From Rhodanobacteraceae bacterium (lineage in GTDB: Bacteria > Pseudomonadota > Gammaproteobacteria > Xanthomonadales > Rhodanobacteraceae), in assembly GCA_025928585.1 (NCBI GenBank), contig JAICJG010000015.1, forward strand, positions 1 to 37,947: a DNA stretch of 37,947 nucleotides, read 5' to 3'. Shown one piece after another: positions 1 to 8,949 of the stretch; the first letter of the stretch is position 1, and each line of letters opens with the position of its first letter. The position numbers and the translations under genes are program-made. The notes beneath the pieces were generated by a model, which saw nothing but the letters and a program-made list of their open reading frames with translations, was not told the DNA's origin and did not search any database.

Positions 1-1
1 G

Positions 2-172
2 CGGGTGATGGGGCCGCTGATCGTACTGGTGCTGCGCTGGCCGCCGCGCGGACGCGCGAGCCTGTGGCTGCTGCCCGACAATCTGGATCCGGACACCCGC
101 CGCCGGCTGCGGATGCGTCTCGGGTCCGGCCGTGCGGACACGCCGGTGTCGGGGAACGCCGACAGCGGATGA
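2..172 (+). CDS. C-terminal end of a YgfX/CptA-like inner-membrane protein (partial)
   Basis: The frame is open from the window edge to TGA at 170-172 and encodes 56 residues. A short hydrophobic stretch (PLIVLVLRW) is followed by WLLPDNLDPDTRRRLRMRL, the pattern at the end of YgfX/CptA proteins, where a leucine-rich strand is followed by a D-x-L-x-x-x-x-x-R-R-L-R tail. In Xanthomonadales a YgfX-like gene commonly lies between sdhE and lolC, which fits its place here ahead of lolC. The family acts at the inner membrane and has been linked to SdhE/flavoprotein and division functions in enterobacteria. Only the tail is visible, so the family call is an inference from motif and neighbourhood. 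Confidence 0.55.
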   Translation, partial: RVMGPLIVLVLRWPPRGRASLWLLPDNLDPDTRRRLRMRLGSGRADTPVSGNADSG

Positions 173-259
173 AGGTCTGATCCGCTTGCCGCGTTCGTGC
201 TTTTCCGTCACGCTGCCTTGCGCCGCGGCTCGCGGTCGCCGATCACGGCCCGCAAGCCG

Positions 260-282
260 ATTCCCGATTTCCCATTCCCGGC
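260..282. repeat. Short degenerate TTCCC tandem repeat before lolC
   Basis: Three near-copies of a GATTCCC-type heptamer lie head to tail, ending 11 bases before the lolC start codon. Such GATTCCC arrays are familiar in intergenic DNA of Xanthomonadaceae (recalled, not searched here). There is no good Shine-Dalgarno sequence in front of lolC, so the repeat occupies the place where one would be expected. The rest of the 173-292 gap shows no gene. Confidence 0.5.
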
Positions 283-292
283 TTTTCACCGC

Positions 293-1537
293 ATGTTCCG
301 ACCGCTCGAACTCTATATCGGTACCCGTTACATACGCGCCAAGCGGCGCAACCATTTCATCTCGTTCATCAGCGTGGTATCGATGCTGGGGCTGGTGATC
401 GGCATTACCGCGCTGATCACGGTGATATCGGTGATGAACGGGTTCGACGGGGAGCTGCGCTCGCGGATCCTCGGCATGGTGTCGCAGGCGACCGTCACCG
501 GTGTCGCCGACGGAATGCCGAGCTGGCACCACGCGGCGACGGTCGCCGAGCGCAATCCGCACGTGAAGGCCGCGGTGCCGTATGTCGAACGCGGGAGCTG
601 GATCGTCGGCAACGCGGCCAATGCCGGCGCGTTGGTCCGCGGCATCCTGCCGGACCAGGAACCACGGGTGGCCGACATCGGCACGAAGATGATCGCCGGC
701 AGCCTGGCTTCGTTGCAGCCCGGGTCGTGGGGCATCGTGCTGGGCCGCGACCTCGCGCTGGCGCTGGGCGTCAACCTCGGCGACAAGGTGGTCGTGTATG
801 CACCCTCCGTCAGCGTGACCCCGGTCGGCGCGTTTCCGCGGCTGCGCCGGTTCACCGTGGTCGGCGTGTTCGAGGCGGGCATGCAGGAATACGACTCCGG
901 CCTCGCCATCATCAACATGCACGATGCCGAAAAGCTCTACCAGATGGACGGACCCACTGGCATCCGCCTGAAGCTGGACGACCTGTTCGCCGCCAGCCGC
1001 GTGGCTGCGGCCCTGCAGAACGAACTCGGTCCCGCATACCGCGCACAGGGATGGATGCAGGAGCACGCCAATTTCTTCAAGGCGATCGCGATGGAGAAGA
1101 TCGTGATGTTCATCATTCTGTCGCTGATCGTCGCGGTGGCGGCGTTCAACCTGGTGTCGTCGCTGGTGATGCTGGTGACCGACAAGCAGTCGGACATCGC
1201 GATCCTGCGCACTCTGGGCGCAACGCCACGCAGCATCATGGGCGTGTTCATGATCCAGGGCATGCTGATCGGGATCCTGGGGATCGTGGTCGGCGTGGTG
1301 TGCGGGGTGGCGCTTGCGATCAACCTGCCCGGGATCGTCGACTGGATCCAGAACATCACGGGTTATCAGTTCCTGTCGGAGTCCGTGTACTACATCAACA
1401 ACGTGCCGAGCCAGTTGCACTGGAGCGACGTCGGCTGGATCAGCGGAATGGCGTTCCTGTTTTCGCTGCTGGCGACGATCTATCCCGCGTGGCGTGCTTC
1501 GCGCACCCAGCCCGCGCAGGCGTTGCGTTATGAATAG
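293..1537 (+). CDS. lolC: Lipoprotein-releasing ABC transporter permease LolC/LolE family
   Basis: This 414-residue inner-membrane permease works with LolD to extract outer-membrane lipoproteins and pass them to LolA. The ATG at 293 was chosen because the product then begins [20 protein letters not shown], the usual LolC/E opening, followed by TM1 ([25 protein letters not shown]). A large periplasmic domain (about residues 50-260) precedes three C-terminal TM segments with the FtsX-like cytoplasmic motif [16 protein letters not shown]. The gene overlaps lolD by 8 bases, so the two are co-translated. Only one permease gene is present in the cluster; it may pair with itself (LolF-like) or with a LolE encoded elsewhere. 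Confidence 0.93.
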   Translation: MFRPLELYIGTRYIRAKRRNHFISFISVVSMLGLVIGITALITVISVMNGFDGELRSRILGMVSQATVTGVADGMPSWHHAATVAERNPHVKAAVPYVERGSWIVGNAANAGALVRGILPDQEPRVADIGTKMIAGSLASLQPGSWGIVLGRDLALALGVNLGDKVVVYAPSVSVTPVGAFPRLRRFTVVGVFEAGMQEYDSGLAIINMHDAEKLYQMDGPTGIRLKLDDLFAASRVAAALQNELGPAYRAQGWMQEHANFFKAIAMEKIVMFIILSLIVAVAAFNLVSSLVMLVTDKQSDIAILRTLGATPRSIMGVFMIQGMLIGILGIVVGVVCGVALAINLPGIVDWIQNITGYQFLSESVYYINNVPSQLHWSDVGWISGMAFLFSLLATIYPAWRASRTQPAQALRYE

Positions 1538-2264
1538 CAGGGCGCAGGGGGCAGGGAGCAGGGAGCAGGGCAATGGCGTGGTGCTGCGCGCGAGCCATAT
1601 CGCCAAGACCTACCAGGAAGGCAAGCTGCGCACGCCGGTGCTGGAAGACGCGAGCTTCGAACTGGCGCGTGGCGAAACTCTGGCGATCGTGGGGGCATCG
1701 GGGTCCGGCAAGAGCACGTTGCTGCATATCGTGGGCGGCCTCGACACGCCCACCGGTGGCATGATCGAACTGGAAGGCCGCGAGCTGTCGCGGTTGCCCG
1801 ACGCCGAGCGCGGCCGGATGCGCAACCGTTCGCTGGGTTTCGTGTACCAGTTCCACCACCTGCTGCCGGAATTTTCGGCGCTGGAAAACGTGGCGATGCC
1901 GCTGTTGATCCGCGGCACGCCGATCCCGGAAGCGCGCGAGCAGGCCCGCGCGTTGCTGGAGCGGGTCGGGCTCTCGCATCGACTCGAACACAAACCCGGC
2001 GAGTTGTCCGGCGGCGAGCGCCAGCGCTGCGCGATGGCCCGCGCGCTGGTGACGCGACCCGCGTGCGTGCTCGCCGACGAGCCGACCGGGAATCTGGACG
2101 AGCACAACGCCGCAGCGTTGTACGAATTGATGCTGGAACTGAACCGCGAGATCGGCACCAGCATCGTGCTGGTCACCCACGACCGCAAGCTCGCGAAACG
2201 CCTCGACCGCGTGCTGGAACTGACCGGCGGCGCCTTGCATCCGCTGCCGCAAGAACAAGACTGA
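1530..2264 (+). CDS. lolD: Lipoprotein-releasing ABC transporter ATPase LolD
   Basis: The product is the 244-residue cytoplasmic ATPase of the Lol export complex. Visible motifs are Walker [10 protein letters not shown] (residues 55-63, K61), the [12 protein letters not shown] stretch containing the Q-loop and typical of LolD, signature LSGGERQR, Walker [13 protein letters not shown] and the switch His in LVTHDR. The ATG at 1530 lies within the end of lolC (TATGAATAG), which indicates translational coupling. The first 16 residues (rich in R, Q, G, S) come from five GCAGGG repeat units and are not part of the conserved fold, which begins at about residue 18 ([11 protein letters not shown]). 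It is followed 7 bases later by comEC. Confidence 0.94.
   Translation: MNSRAQGAGSREQGNGVVLRASHIAKTYQEGKLRTPVLEDASFELARGETLAIVGASGSGKSTLLHIVGGLDTPTGGMIELEGRELSRLPDAERGRMRNRSLGFVYQFHHLLPEFSALENVAMPLLIRGTPIPEAREQARALLERVGLSHRLEHKPGELSGGERQRCAMARALVTRPACVLADEPTGNLDEHNAAALYELMLELNREIGTSIVLVTHDRKLAKRLDRVLELTGGALHPLPQEQD
1537..1570 (+). repeat. GCAGGG tandem repeat inside the 5' end of lolD
   Basis: Five copies of GCAGGG, several as GCAGGGA heptamers, follow one another within the first codons of lolD. They are translated as the low-complexity N-terminus. Similar GGGAGCAGGGAGC tracts occur between genes in Xanthomonadales (recalled). A seven-base unit would shift the frame when the copy number changes. 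Confidence 0.7.
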
Positions 2265-2271
2265 CATCGCG

Positions 2272-4632
2272 ATGGCCGCGCGCAGGGACCGCCGCGCCGA
2301 ATCTACCGCCCCGGGGCTCCTCGCCGCCGCGCTGGCCATCCTCATCGGGGTGGTGCTGGTGCAGCCGCTGCCGCGATTGCCCCCGCGCTGGCTCGACCTC
2401 GCGCTCGCCGCAATCGCGCTGGCAGGTGTCGTGCCGTGTCTGCGCCGGCGCGCGCCCTGGTCGGCGTGTTGCCTCGCGATGGTGGTGGCCGCCTTCGCCT
2501 GGACCTCCTGGCGTGCCGATCTCGCGATGCATGCGCGCCTGCCGCACGCGCTGGAAAAGCAGGACATCCTGGTCACCGGCACGGTGACGGGACTTCCGGA
2601 AGCGCGGGCGGATTCGACCCGCTTCGAATTCGATATCGCGAGCGCGCGTTTCCATGGAAGTGCGGTGCCCGTACATGGCCGCGTGCGCCTGTCCTGGTAC
2701 GCGCCGCGTGGAAATGTGCCGCCCGCGATCACGCCGTGCACGCACTGGCGCCTGCGGGTGCGGATGAAACGCCCGCATGGGCTGATCAACCCCGGCGGAT
2801 TCGACTTCGAGCGGTCGGCGCTCCAGCAGGGCATCATCGCGACCGGCTACGTGCGGGAAGACCCCGCCGATGCGAAGCTGGGCGACGGCGCGTGCGTCGA
2901 TGGTCTGCGCGCCAGCCTCGGGAACGCGATCAGCGCTGCCTTGCCGAACGATGCCCATGCGGTGCGACTGCTGCGTGCGCTGTCGGTCGGCGACGAACGG
3001 GCGCTCGACGAACACGACTGGCAGGTGGTGCGCGCGACCGGGATCAGCCACCTGATCGCGATTTCGGGCTTCCACGTCGGACTCGCGGCGGTGTTCGGGG
3101 CGCTGCTGGTGCGCTTGACGTGGTGGCTGTTTCCCGGCTTGGCGCTGCGGCTGGCGCGGCCCATGGCGGAGGCCGCGGTGGCTTTGCCGGCCGCACTCGC
3201 CTACGGCGCGCTGGCGGGATTCGGCTTGCCGACCACGCGTACCCTGCTGATGATCGCGGTGGTTGCCGGCTGGCGGCTGCTGCGTCGCGGCGGTGGGTTC
3301 GCCGAAGGCTTCGGTCTCGCGCTGGCGGCGATCCTGATCCTCGATCCGCTGTCGGTGCTATCTGCCGGGTTCTGGTTGTCGTTCGCGGGCGTGGCGCTGC
3401 TCGCCTGGACGCTGGCGCACGACTCCAGCTGGCGCGGACGCCTCAAGGAGATCGGATTCGCGCCGCTGCTGATGACCGTGGCACTGTTGCCGCTGACCGT
3501 GTGGTTCTTCGGGCAGGCGTCGCTCGTCGGGCCGCTCGCCAACCTCGTCGCGGTCCCGTTGGTGAGCTTCGTGATCGTGCCGCTCGACCTCGCGGCGTGC
3601 GCCGTGCTGTCCGCCTGGCCCGCGGCCGGAGCATGGATGCTGCACCTTTGCGCCCATCTGGTCGATGCATTGTGGTGGCTGCTGGTCCAGCTCGCCGCGT
3701 GGAAACCCGCGATGCAGTACCTGCCGCGGCCTTCACTCCTCGCATTCGCGCTGGCATGTGGAGGTGCCGTGTGGCTGCTGGCGCCCCGCGGTGTGCCGGC
3801 GCGCCTTCTCGGTGCCCTGTTGCTGTTGCCGTTGTGCTGGCCGCGCGCGGCCCTGCCGGTGGCTGGTGCGTTCCGCGCTGCGATAGTCGACGTGGGGCAG
3901 GGGCTCTCGGTGCTCGTGCGCACCCGCGCGCATGCGCTGCTGTTCGATACCGGCGCACGCTATCCATCCGGCTTCGACCTCGGTGCCGCAGCGGTAGTGC
4001 CGAGCCTGCACGCGCTCGGGGTCACGCACCTGGACGAACTGATCATCAGCCACGGTGACAACGACCATGCAGGCGGTGCAGTGTCGGTGTTGGCCGCCTA
4101 TCCTGGCACACCCGTCTGGGGCGGCGAGCCTGCGCGCGGGCCGGTGCCGATGCGGCAATGCCACGCGGGCAGCCACTGGCAATGGGACGGCGTGGACTTC
4201 CGCATCCTGAGGCCGCCAGCGCCAGTCACGATCCAGGGCAACGATGCCGGTTGCGTGCTGCTGGTCAGCGGCGGGGATGGCCGCTTGCTGCTGCCCGCGG
4301 ACACCTCGTCCAAGGTCGAGCCGGAGATCGCCCGGGCGGTCGGGCCGGGGCCGCCACTGGTGCTGGTGGTACCGCACCACGGCAGCAAGACCTCTTCGAG
4401 CCGCGGCTATCTCGCGGCGTTGCATCCGCGCTTTGCCGTGGCCTCGACCGGCTATCTCAACGGATACCATCACCCCGCACGATCAGTGGTCGCCCGCTAC
4501 GCGGAGCTCGGCATTCCGCTCCTGAATACGCCGACGACCGGCGCGGTGCGCGTCGCCTTTCCGGCGGACGGGCCGCCGCGAATCCTCTCCGAAGGGCGGA
4601 TCAGGCGGGCGCACTACTGGCGCGAACATTGA
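2272..4632 (+). CDS. comEC: DNA internalization channel ComEC/Rec2
   Basis: This 786-residue polytopic inner-membrane protein carries transforming single-stranded DNA into the cytoplasm during natural competence. Domain order: N-terminal TM segments and DUF4131/OB-like region (about 15-190), the competence TM domain with HLIAISGFHVGL (residues about 258-269) and many TM helices to about residue 520, then a metallo-beta-lactamase-like domain starting VDVGQGLSVLV, with metal-site motif HGDNDHAGG (H594, D596, D598, H599) and VVPHHGSKTSSS near residue 700. Length and order match full ComEC, so the gene looks intact. The ATG at 2272 lies 7 bases after lolD, implying cotranscription. Other competence genes are not in the window. 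Confidence 0.94.
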   Translation: MAARRDRRAESTAPGLLAAALAILIGVVLVQPLPRLPPRWLDLALAAIALAGVVPCLRRRAPWSACCLAMVVAAFAWTSWRADLAMHARLPHALEKQDILVTGTVTGLPEARADSTRFEFDIASARFHGSAVPVHGRVRLSWYAPRGNVPPAITPCTHWRLRVRMKRPHGLINPGGFDFERSALQQGIIATGYVREDPADAKLGDGACVDGLRASLGNAISAALPNDAHAVRLLRALSVGDERALDEHDWQVVRATGISHLIAISGFHVGLAAVFGALLVRLTWWLFPGLALRLARPMAEAAVALPAALAYGALAGFGLPTTRTLLMIAVVAGWRLLRRGGGFAEGFGLALAAILILDPLSVLSAGFWLSFAGVALLAWTLAHDSSWRGRLKEIGFAPLLMTVALLPLTVWFFGQASLVGPLANLVAVPLVSFVIVPLDLAACAVLSAWPAAGAWMLHLCAHLVDALWWLLVQLAAWKPAMQYLPRPSLLAFALACGGAVWLLAPRGVPARLLGALLLLPLCWPRAALPVAGAFRAAIVDVGQGLSVLVRTRAHALLFDTGARYPSGFDLGAAAVVPSLHALGVTHLDELIISHGDNDHAGGAVSVLAAYPGTPVWGGEPARGPVPMRQCHAGSHWQWDGVDFRILRPPAPVTIQGNDAGCVLLVSGGDGRLLLPADTSSKVEPEIARAVGPGPPLVLVVPHHGSKTSSSRGYLAALHPRFAVASTGYLNGYHHPARSVVARYAELGIPLLNTPTTGAVRVAFPADGPPRILSEGRIRRAHYWREH

Positions 4633-4659
4633 TGCGGTTCGAGCGCAATGCGACGGGCC

Positions 4660-4836
4660 CTTGGCAGGTTGGCGCTGAGCGCAGCGAAGCCCAACTACCG
4701 TCCGCTCGAGCCCACGACCACTCCTTCGCACACCGTCCCGCCTTGGGCCGCTGGGCTTCTCCCCGACAAATCCGGGATCAGCCCAACCTGCCAAGTCCGC
4801 TCTTGCAGGTTGGCGCTGAGCGCAGCGAAGCCCAAC
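4660..4836. repeat. REP-like repeat cluster between comEC and exbB
   Basis: A 32-base element occurs twice, perfectly conserved, at 4664-4695 and 4805-4836 (both begin GCAGGTTGGCGCTGAG and end AAGCCCAAC). Between them, 4779-4795 holds an inverted half-copy; CTTGGCAGGTTGG at 4660-4672 is the exact reverse complement of 4783-4795. The ends of each element (GTTGG/CCAAC) can pair, giving a small hairpin. This is the pattern of REP-type elements, which are abundant in Xanthomonadaceae. The rest of the 4633-4988 gap holds no gene; a promoter candidate lies at 4942-4950. Confidence 0.75.
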
Positions 4837-4941
4837 GATCGCCCCGACGGCCAGCAACCAGCGATTCGCCGCACCATTGCGTGATTGCCGCCGGAGCGCT
4901 CGCCAGAGTGCGACCGCCGCCACGGTCGGACCGGCCCGCGC

Positions 4942-4950
4942 TGGTATGAT
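4942..4950 (+). promoter_or_regulatory. Extended -10 promoter candidate for exbB-exbD-msbA-lpxK
   Basis: TGGTATGAT gives a TATGAT hexamer with an upstream TG, an extended -10 element. No good -35 is seen at normal spacing, as is usual for extended -10 promoters. Transcription would start near 4957, leaving about 32 bases of leader before the GTG at 4989, with GCGGAGG at 4976-4982 as ribosome binding site. Confidence 0.5.
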
Positions 4951-4988
4951 GCGCCTGCATCGCGGAGCACCCGCAGCGGAGGTTGCAA

Positions 4989-5666
4989 GTGTTTGAAATC
5001 CTGAAGGCGGGCGGCTGGGGCATGCTGCCCATCCTGGTCTGCTCTGCGGTCGGCCTCGCGATCGTGCTGGAGCGCTTCTGGACCCTGCGCAGGAGCGCGG
5101 TGCTGCCGCCGGGGCTGGGCGAACAGGTCCGCAGTTGGGCGCACTCCCAGCAGTTGAGTTCGTCGCACATCCAGGCATTGCGCGAAAACTCTCCGCTCGG
5201 CGAATTGCTGGCGGCCGCGCTCGACGTGCGCAATCGCTCGCGCGCGGAAATCAAGGAGCGCATCGAGGATACCGGCCGACACGTGGTGCACGGACTCGAA
5301 CGTTACCTCAATACGCTCGGTACGATCGCGCTGATCGGGCCGTTGCTGGGCCTGCTCGGAACGGTATTCGGTCTGATCCGGATGTTCCTCGCGGTGATGG
5401 TCTCGGGGGTCGGCGATCCCATGAAGATGGCTGGGGGGATCGGCGAGGCGCTGGTCTGCACGGCCTCGGGGCTGGTGGTCGCAATCCCTGCTTACGTGCT
5501 GCACCGGTATTTCCGTTCGCGGGTGCAGGCTTTCGTGGTGGAGATGGAGAAACAGGCAATCGCGCTGCTGGACGCGATTTCGGTCGCCCGGCCGACGCCC
5601 GTCGACAGCCGTGCTCCGGTGGCGCCGGCCGCGGCTGCCCGCCCGGCTGCCCGAGTGCTGGGCTGA
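4989..5666 (+). CDS. exbB: ExbB/TolQ-family proton channel subunit
   Basis: The 225-residue product belongs to the MotA/TolQ/ExbB family, whose pentamer with ExbD-type dimers converts proton motive force into mechanical work on periplasmic partners. Visible are TM1 at about residues 7-28 (GGWGMLPILVCSAVGLAIVL), TM2 near 100-125 (YLNTLGTIALIGPLLGLLGTV, the conserved stretch with the channel Thr) and TM3 near 150-172. GTG at 4989 was chosen because GCGGAGG ends 6 bases before it; the in-frame TTG at 4983 directly abuts that site and is too close. It is followed 10 bases later by exbD. Genomic pairing with msbA-lpxK is usual in Xanthomonadales; a TolQ role cannot be excluded. Confidence 0.88.
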   Translation: MFEILKAGGWGMLPILVCSAVGLAIVLERFWTLRRSAVLPPGLGEQVRSWAHSQQLSSSHIQALRENSPLGELLAAALDVRNRSRAEIKERIEDTGRHVVHGLERYLNTLGTIALIGPLLGLLGTVFGLIRMFLAVMVSGVGDPMKMAGGIGEALVCTASGLVVAIPAYVLHRYFRSRVQAFVVEMEKQAIALLDAISVARPTPVDSRAPVAPAAAARPAARVLG

Positions 5667-5676
5667 CGGAACGGCG

Positions 5677-6108
5677 ATGCGCATCGGCAGCAGCCGCAGC
5701 GACGATTTCGAGATCAACGTCGTCAGCCTGATCGACGTGCTGCTGACGCTGTTGATGTTTTTCGTGCTGACGACGACGTTCGTGCAGCAGGGGCGCCTCA
5801 AGGTCTCGCTGCCCCAGGCCAGCGACCAGGCCAGCGCACCGGCCGCCGATACGCTCGTGATCGTGGTCGACCGCGAGGGGCATTTCTTCGTCGGCGACAA
5901 TCGCGTGCTCGGCGACGACGAGGCGACCCTCCAGCGCGCCATCGCGGCCGCCGCGGGCAGCGATCGCGAACGGCCCGTGGTGCTCCGGGCCGACGGCCAG
6001 ACGCCGCACCAGGCGGTGGTGACCGCGATGGATGCCCTGGGGCGGCTCGGATTCACCCACCTGTCCATCGCCACCGCGCCGGCAACGGCGCCCGCCGCCG
6101 GTGGCTGA
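5677..6108 (+). CDS. exbD: ExbD/TolR-family biopolymer transport protein
   Basis: The 143-residue protein has a short cytoplasmic N-terminus, one TM helix (VVSLIDVLLTLLMFFVLTTT, about residues 15-34) and a periplasmic domain. D20 in the TM helix matches the proton-carrying aspartate of ExbD and TolR. The periplasmic part contains the LVIVVDREGHFFVGD strand and a final VVTAMDALGRLGFTHLSIAT helix-strand typical of the family. The ATG at 5677 starts just after the exbB stop. The end overlaps the likely GTG start of msbA, so the three genes form one operon. Confidence 0.9.
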   Translation: MRIGSSRSDDFEINVVSLIDVLLTLLMFFVLTTTFVQQGRLKVSLPQASDQASAPAADTLVIVVDREGHFFVGDNRVLGDDEATLQRAIAAAAGSDRERPVVLRADGQTPHQAVVTAMDALGRLGFTHLSIATAPATAPAAGG

Positions 6109-7876
6109 CACGCCGCGGATGCAGGGCTCCGATGCGGCGGTGTATCGGCGCCTGCTCGGCCTGTTGCGGCCGTTCCGCACCATCGTCGTGGCCACGGTAC
6201 TCGCGATGGTGGTGGACGCCGCCTGCATGACGCTGTTCGCGCGCGAGGTCAAGCCGCTGGTCGACAAGCTGTTCGTGGACCGCGACCCGCACGTGATTTT
6301 CTGGATGCCGATCATCATCGTCAGCATCTTCTTCGTACGCAGCATCGCGGTATACATCGAAGCCTACGGCTCGGCGTACGTCGGACGGGGCGTGGTGCAG
6401 GACATGCGCCGCCGCATCTTCGACAAGTACCTGCGCATGCCGGCCTCGTTCTTCGACCGCGAAGCCTCGGGCCAGCAGATCTCGCGGATCACCTACACCA
6501 GCGAGCAGGTCGCGCAGGCCACCACCGACTCCGCGAAGATCGCCATCGTGGACAGCCTCACGGTGATCGGATTCATTGCGGTGATGCTGTGGACGAGCTG
6601 GATGTTGACGCTCGCCCTTCTGGTGATGGTGCCGTTGATCGGGCTGCTGGTCACCTACGTCGGCCGGCGCTACCGGCGCATCAACGTGACCATCCAGGAC
6701 GTGATCGGACGGGTGACCGGGGTGGTCGAGGAAGTGGTCGGCGCGCACCGCGAGGTCAAGGTGTTCGGCGGTCAGGATTACGAGTCGGGCCGCTTCGACG
6801 CCGTTACCGATCGCGCGCGCAAGTTGAACGTCAAGGTCGCCGCGACCAATGGACTTTCGACCGCGTTCGTGCAGCTCGCTGCGGCGATCGCGTTGGCGTT
6901 CATCGTGTTTTTCGCAACGCGGCCGTTCATGGCGCAGAGCGGGCTTACCGCCGGCGGATTCATGCGCCTGTTCATGTGCATGGGCGGGATCCTGCCGTCG
7001 CTCAAGCGTCTCACCACGGTGCAGTCGAACATCCAGCGAGGTCTTGCGGCTGCGGCGGAACTGTTCGGCATCCTCGATGCGCCGATGGAAGTGGACAGCG
7101 GCAGCGTGCGCCTGGAACGCTGCCGCGGTGACATCGAATTCCGCGACGTGCACCTGACCTACCCGGGCGCCGAAAGCGCCGCGCTGCGGGGCGTGTCGCT
7201 CGCTTGTCCGCACGGCACGATCACCGCGCTGGTCGGGCGTTCCGGCAGCGGCAAGAGCAGCCTGGCGAGCCTGATCCCGCGCTTCTACGAGCCGAGCGCC
7301 GGGACGGTGCTGCTCGACGGCCAGCCGCTCGGCGAATACACCTTGCGCAGCCTGCGCGCGCAGATCGCATGGGTCGGGCAGGATGTCGTGTTGTTCGACG
7401 ACACCATCGCCCGCAACATCGCCTATGGCGCGCTGGCCGACGTCGACGAGGCGCGGATCGTCGCGGCTGCCGAGGCCGCCAACGCGATGGAGTTCATACG
7501 CGCCCTGCCGGACGGCATCCACAGCCGGGTAGGTGAGGGCGGCGCGTTGCTGTCCGGGGGCCAGCGCCAGCGGATCGCGGTCGCACGCGCATTGTTGAAG
7601 GACGCCCCGATCCTGGTGCTGGACGAGGCGACCAGCGCGCTCGACACCGAATCGGAACGTCTGATCCAGGACGCGCTCTCGAGGTTGATGGTCAACCGCA
7701 CCACGCTGGTGATCGCGCACCGGCTGTCGACGGTCGAACACGCCGACCAGATCGTGGTGCTGGATGCCGGCCGTGTCGTGGAGCGCGGCACGCACGCCGA
7801 GCTTTTGGCGCACGGCGGCAAATACGCCTCCCTCTATCACCTGCAGTTCCACGAGCCGGCCTCGGTGCCGGCCTGA
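6101..7876 (+). CDS. msbA: Lipid A export ABC transporter MsbA
   Basis: This 591-residue half-transporter flips core-lipid A across the inner membrane. It has an exporter TM domain (six helices, about residues 25-330) and an ATPase domain with Walker A GRSGSGKSS (about 379-387), signature LLSGGQRQRIAVARAL, Walker B PILVLDEATSALD and the switch IAHRLST. The gene sits between exbD and lpxK, the standard MsbA context. GTG at 6101 overlaps the end of exbD and gives the usual short N-terminal tail; ATG at 6119 is a plausible alternative (585 residues). Neither has a clear ribosome binding site. Confidence 0.93.
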   Translation: MADTPRMQGSDAAVYRRLLGLLRPFRTIVVATVLAMVVDAACMTLFAREVKPLVDKLFVDRDPHVIFWMPIIIVSIFFVRSIAVYIEAYGSAYVGRGVVQDMRRRIFDKYLRMPASFFDREASGQQISRITYTSEQVAQATTDSAKIAIVDSLTVIGFIAVMLWTSWMLTLALLVMVPLIGLLVTYVGRRYRRINVTIQDVIGRVTGVVEEVVGAHREVKVFGGQDYESGRFDAVTDRARKLNVKVAATNGLSTAFVQLAAAIALAFIVFFATRPFMAQSGLTAGGFMRLFMCMGGILPSLKRLTTVQSNIQRGLAAAAELFGILDAPMEVDSGSVRLERCRGDIEFRDVHLTYPGAESAALRGVSLACPHGTITALVGRSGSGKSSLASLIPRFYEPSAGTVLLDGQPLGEYTLRSLRAQIAWVGQDVVLFDDTIARNIAYGALADVDEARIVAAAEAANAMEFIRALPDGIHSRVGEGGALLSGGQRQRIAVARALLKDAPILVLDEATSALDTESERLIQDALSRLMVNRTTLVIAHRLSTVEHADQIVVLDAGRVVERGTHAELLAHGGKYASLYHLQFHEPASVPA

Positions 7877-7890
7877 CCGGGAGCGCCGCG

Positions 7891-8898
7891 GTGAGCCTCG
7901 CGGACGATCTGCAACACCGCTGGTACGACCCTTCCGCAAGGCCCGCATGGTGGACGCTACCCGTGGCCGGCCTGTATGGCGCGGGCGTGCGGATCCGCCG
8001 TGGACTGTACCGGATGCGGGTGCTGCGATCGCGGCGGCTGCCGGTGCCCGTCGTCGTGGTCGGCAACATCGTCGCGGGCGGCGCCGGCAAGACACCGTTG
8101 GTGATCGCGCTGGTCGAGGCGCTCCGCGAACGCGGATGGAAGCCGGGCGTGGTCAGCCGCGGCTATGGCGGCAGCGCGCGGGGTCCGAGATTGCTCGGCA
8201 CGAACCCCGATCCTGCGCTCGCGGGCGACGAGCCCGCGCTGATCGCGCTCCGGACCGGGGTGCCGGTCGCCATCGGCGCCGACCGCGCGGCAGCGGCTGC
8301 GTTGCTGCTCGAACAAGGGGTCGACGTGGTCGTGGCGGACGATGGCCTGCAGCATTACGCCCTGGTGCGCGACATCGAGATCTGCGTGATCGATGGCCAG
8401 CGGAGGCTGGGCAATGGTCGGCTGCTGCCCGCGGGGCCGCTCCGCGAACCGCCTTCAAGGCTGCGCCGGGTCGATTTCACGGTCTGCAACGGCGGCGAAC
8501 CGGGCACCGGCGAGATCCCGATGCGGCTCGTCGCGGATGCTGCGGTTTTGCTGGGCGAGCCGTCCACACGCCAGCCGCTTGCGGCATTCTCGCGAGGGCG
8601 CGTGCATGCTGCGGCCGGGATCGGCAATCCCCGGCGTTTCTTCGACACGCTGCGCGGGCAAGGTATCGACGTGGTCGAACATCCGTTCGCCGATCACCGG
8701 CGCTACGCGCCCGGCGACCTCGACTTCGGCGATGGGCTGCCCGTGCTGATGACCGAGAAGGACGCGATCAAGTGCGGCGGTTTCGCGCGGCCCGACTGGT
8801 GGGGCGTGCCGGTCACGGCTGCGTTGCCGGAATCGTTTTTCGACGCCGTCACGGCAAGGTTGGGCGACCCGGCAAGCGGCGGCGCCGCCGCGCGGTGA
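7891..8898 (+). CDS. lpxK: Tetraacyldisaccharide 4'-kinase LpxK
   Basis: LpxK phosphorylates the 4'-position of the lipid A disaccharide at the inner membrane, after LpxB and before Kdo addition. The 335-residue product has an N-terminal membrane-associated helix (SARPAWWTLPVAGLYGAGV), the P-loop GGAGKTP with K67, the following VSRGYGG motif, DDGLQHYAL and the MTEKDAIKC motif near the C-terminus. GTG at 7891 begins 14 bases after the msbA stop. It is the last gene of the operon: nhaD is convergent, 51 bases away. Length equals the family norm. Confidence 0.94.
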   Translation: MSLADDLQHRWYDPSARPAWWTLPVAGLYGAGVRIRRGLYRMRVLRSRRLPVPVVVVGNIVAGGAGKTPLVIALVEALRERGWKPGVVSRGYGGSARGPRLLGTNPDPALAGDEPALIALRTGVPVAIGADRAAAAALLLEQGVDVVVADDGLQHYALVRDIEICVIDGQRRLGNGRLLPAGPLREPPSRLRRVDFTVCNGGEPGTGEIPMRLVADAAVLLGEPSTRQPLAAFSRGRVHAAAGIGNPRRFFDTLRGQGIDVVEHPFADHRRYAPGDLDFGDGLPVLMTEKDAIKCGGFARPDWWGVPVTAALPESFFDAVTARLGDPASGGAAAR

Positions 8899-8949
8899 CG
8901 AAGCGCGAAGCCCCGCGTCCCCGCGGAATCCGGGCGGCGGAGGCCCACT

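Noticed and set aside
8899-8949. Bidirectional terminator between lpxK and nhaD
   Set aside because: The GC-rich pairs found there (GGCGGC/GCCGCC) extend into nhaD codons and no T-tract follows on either strand.
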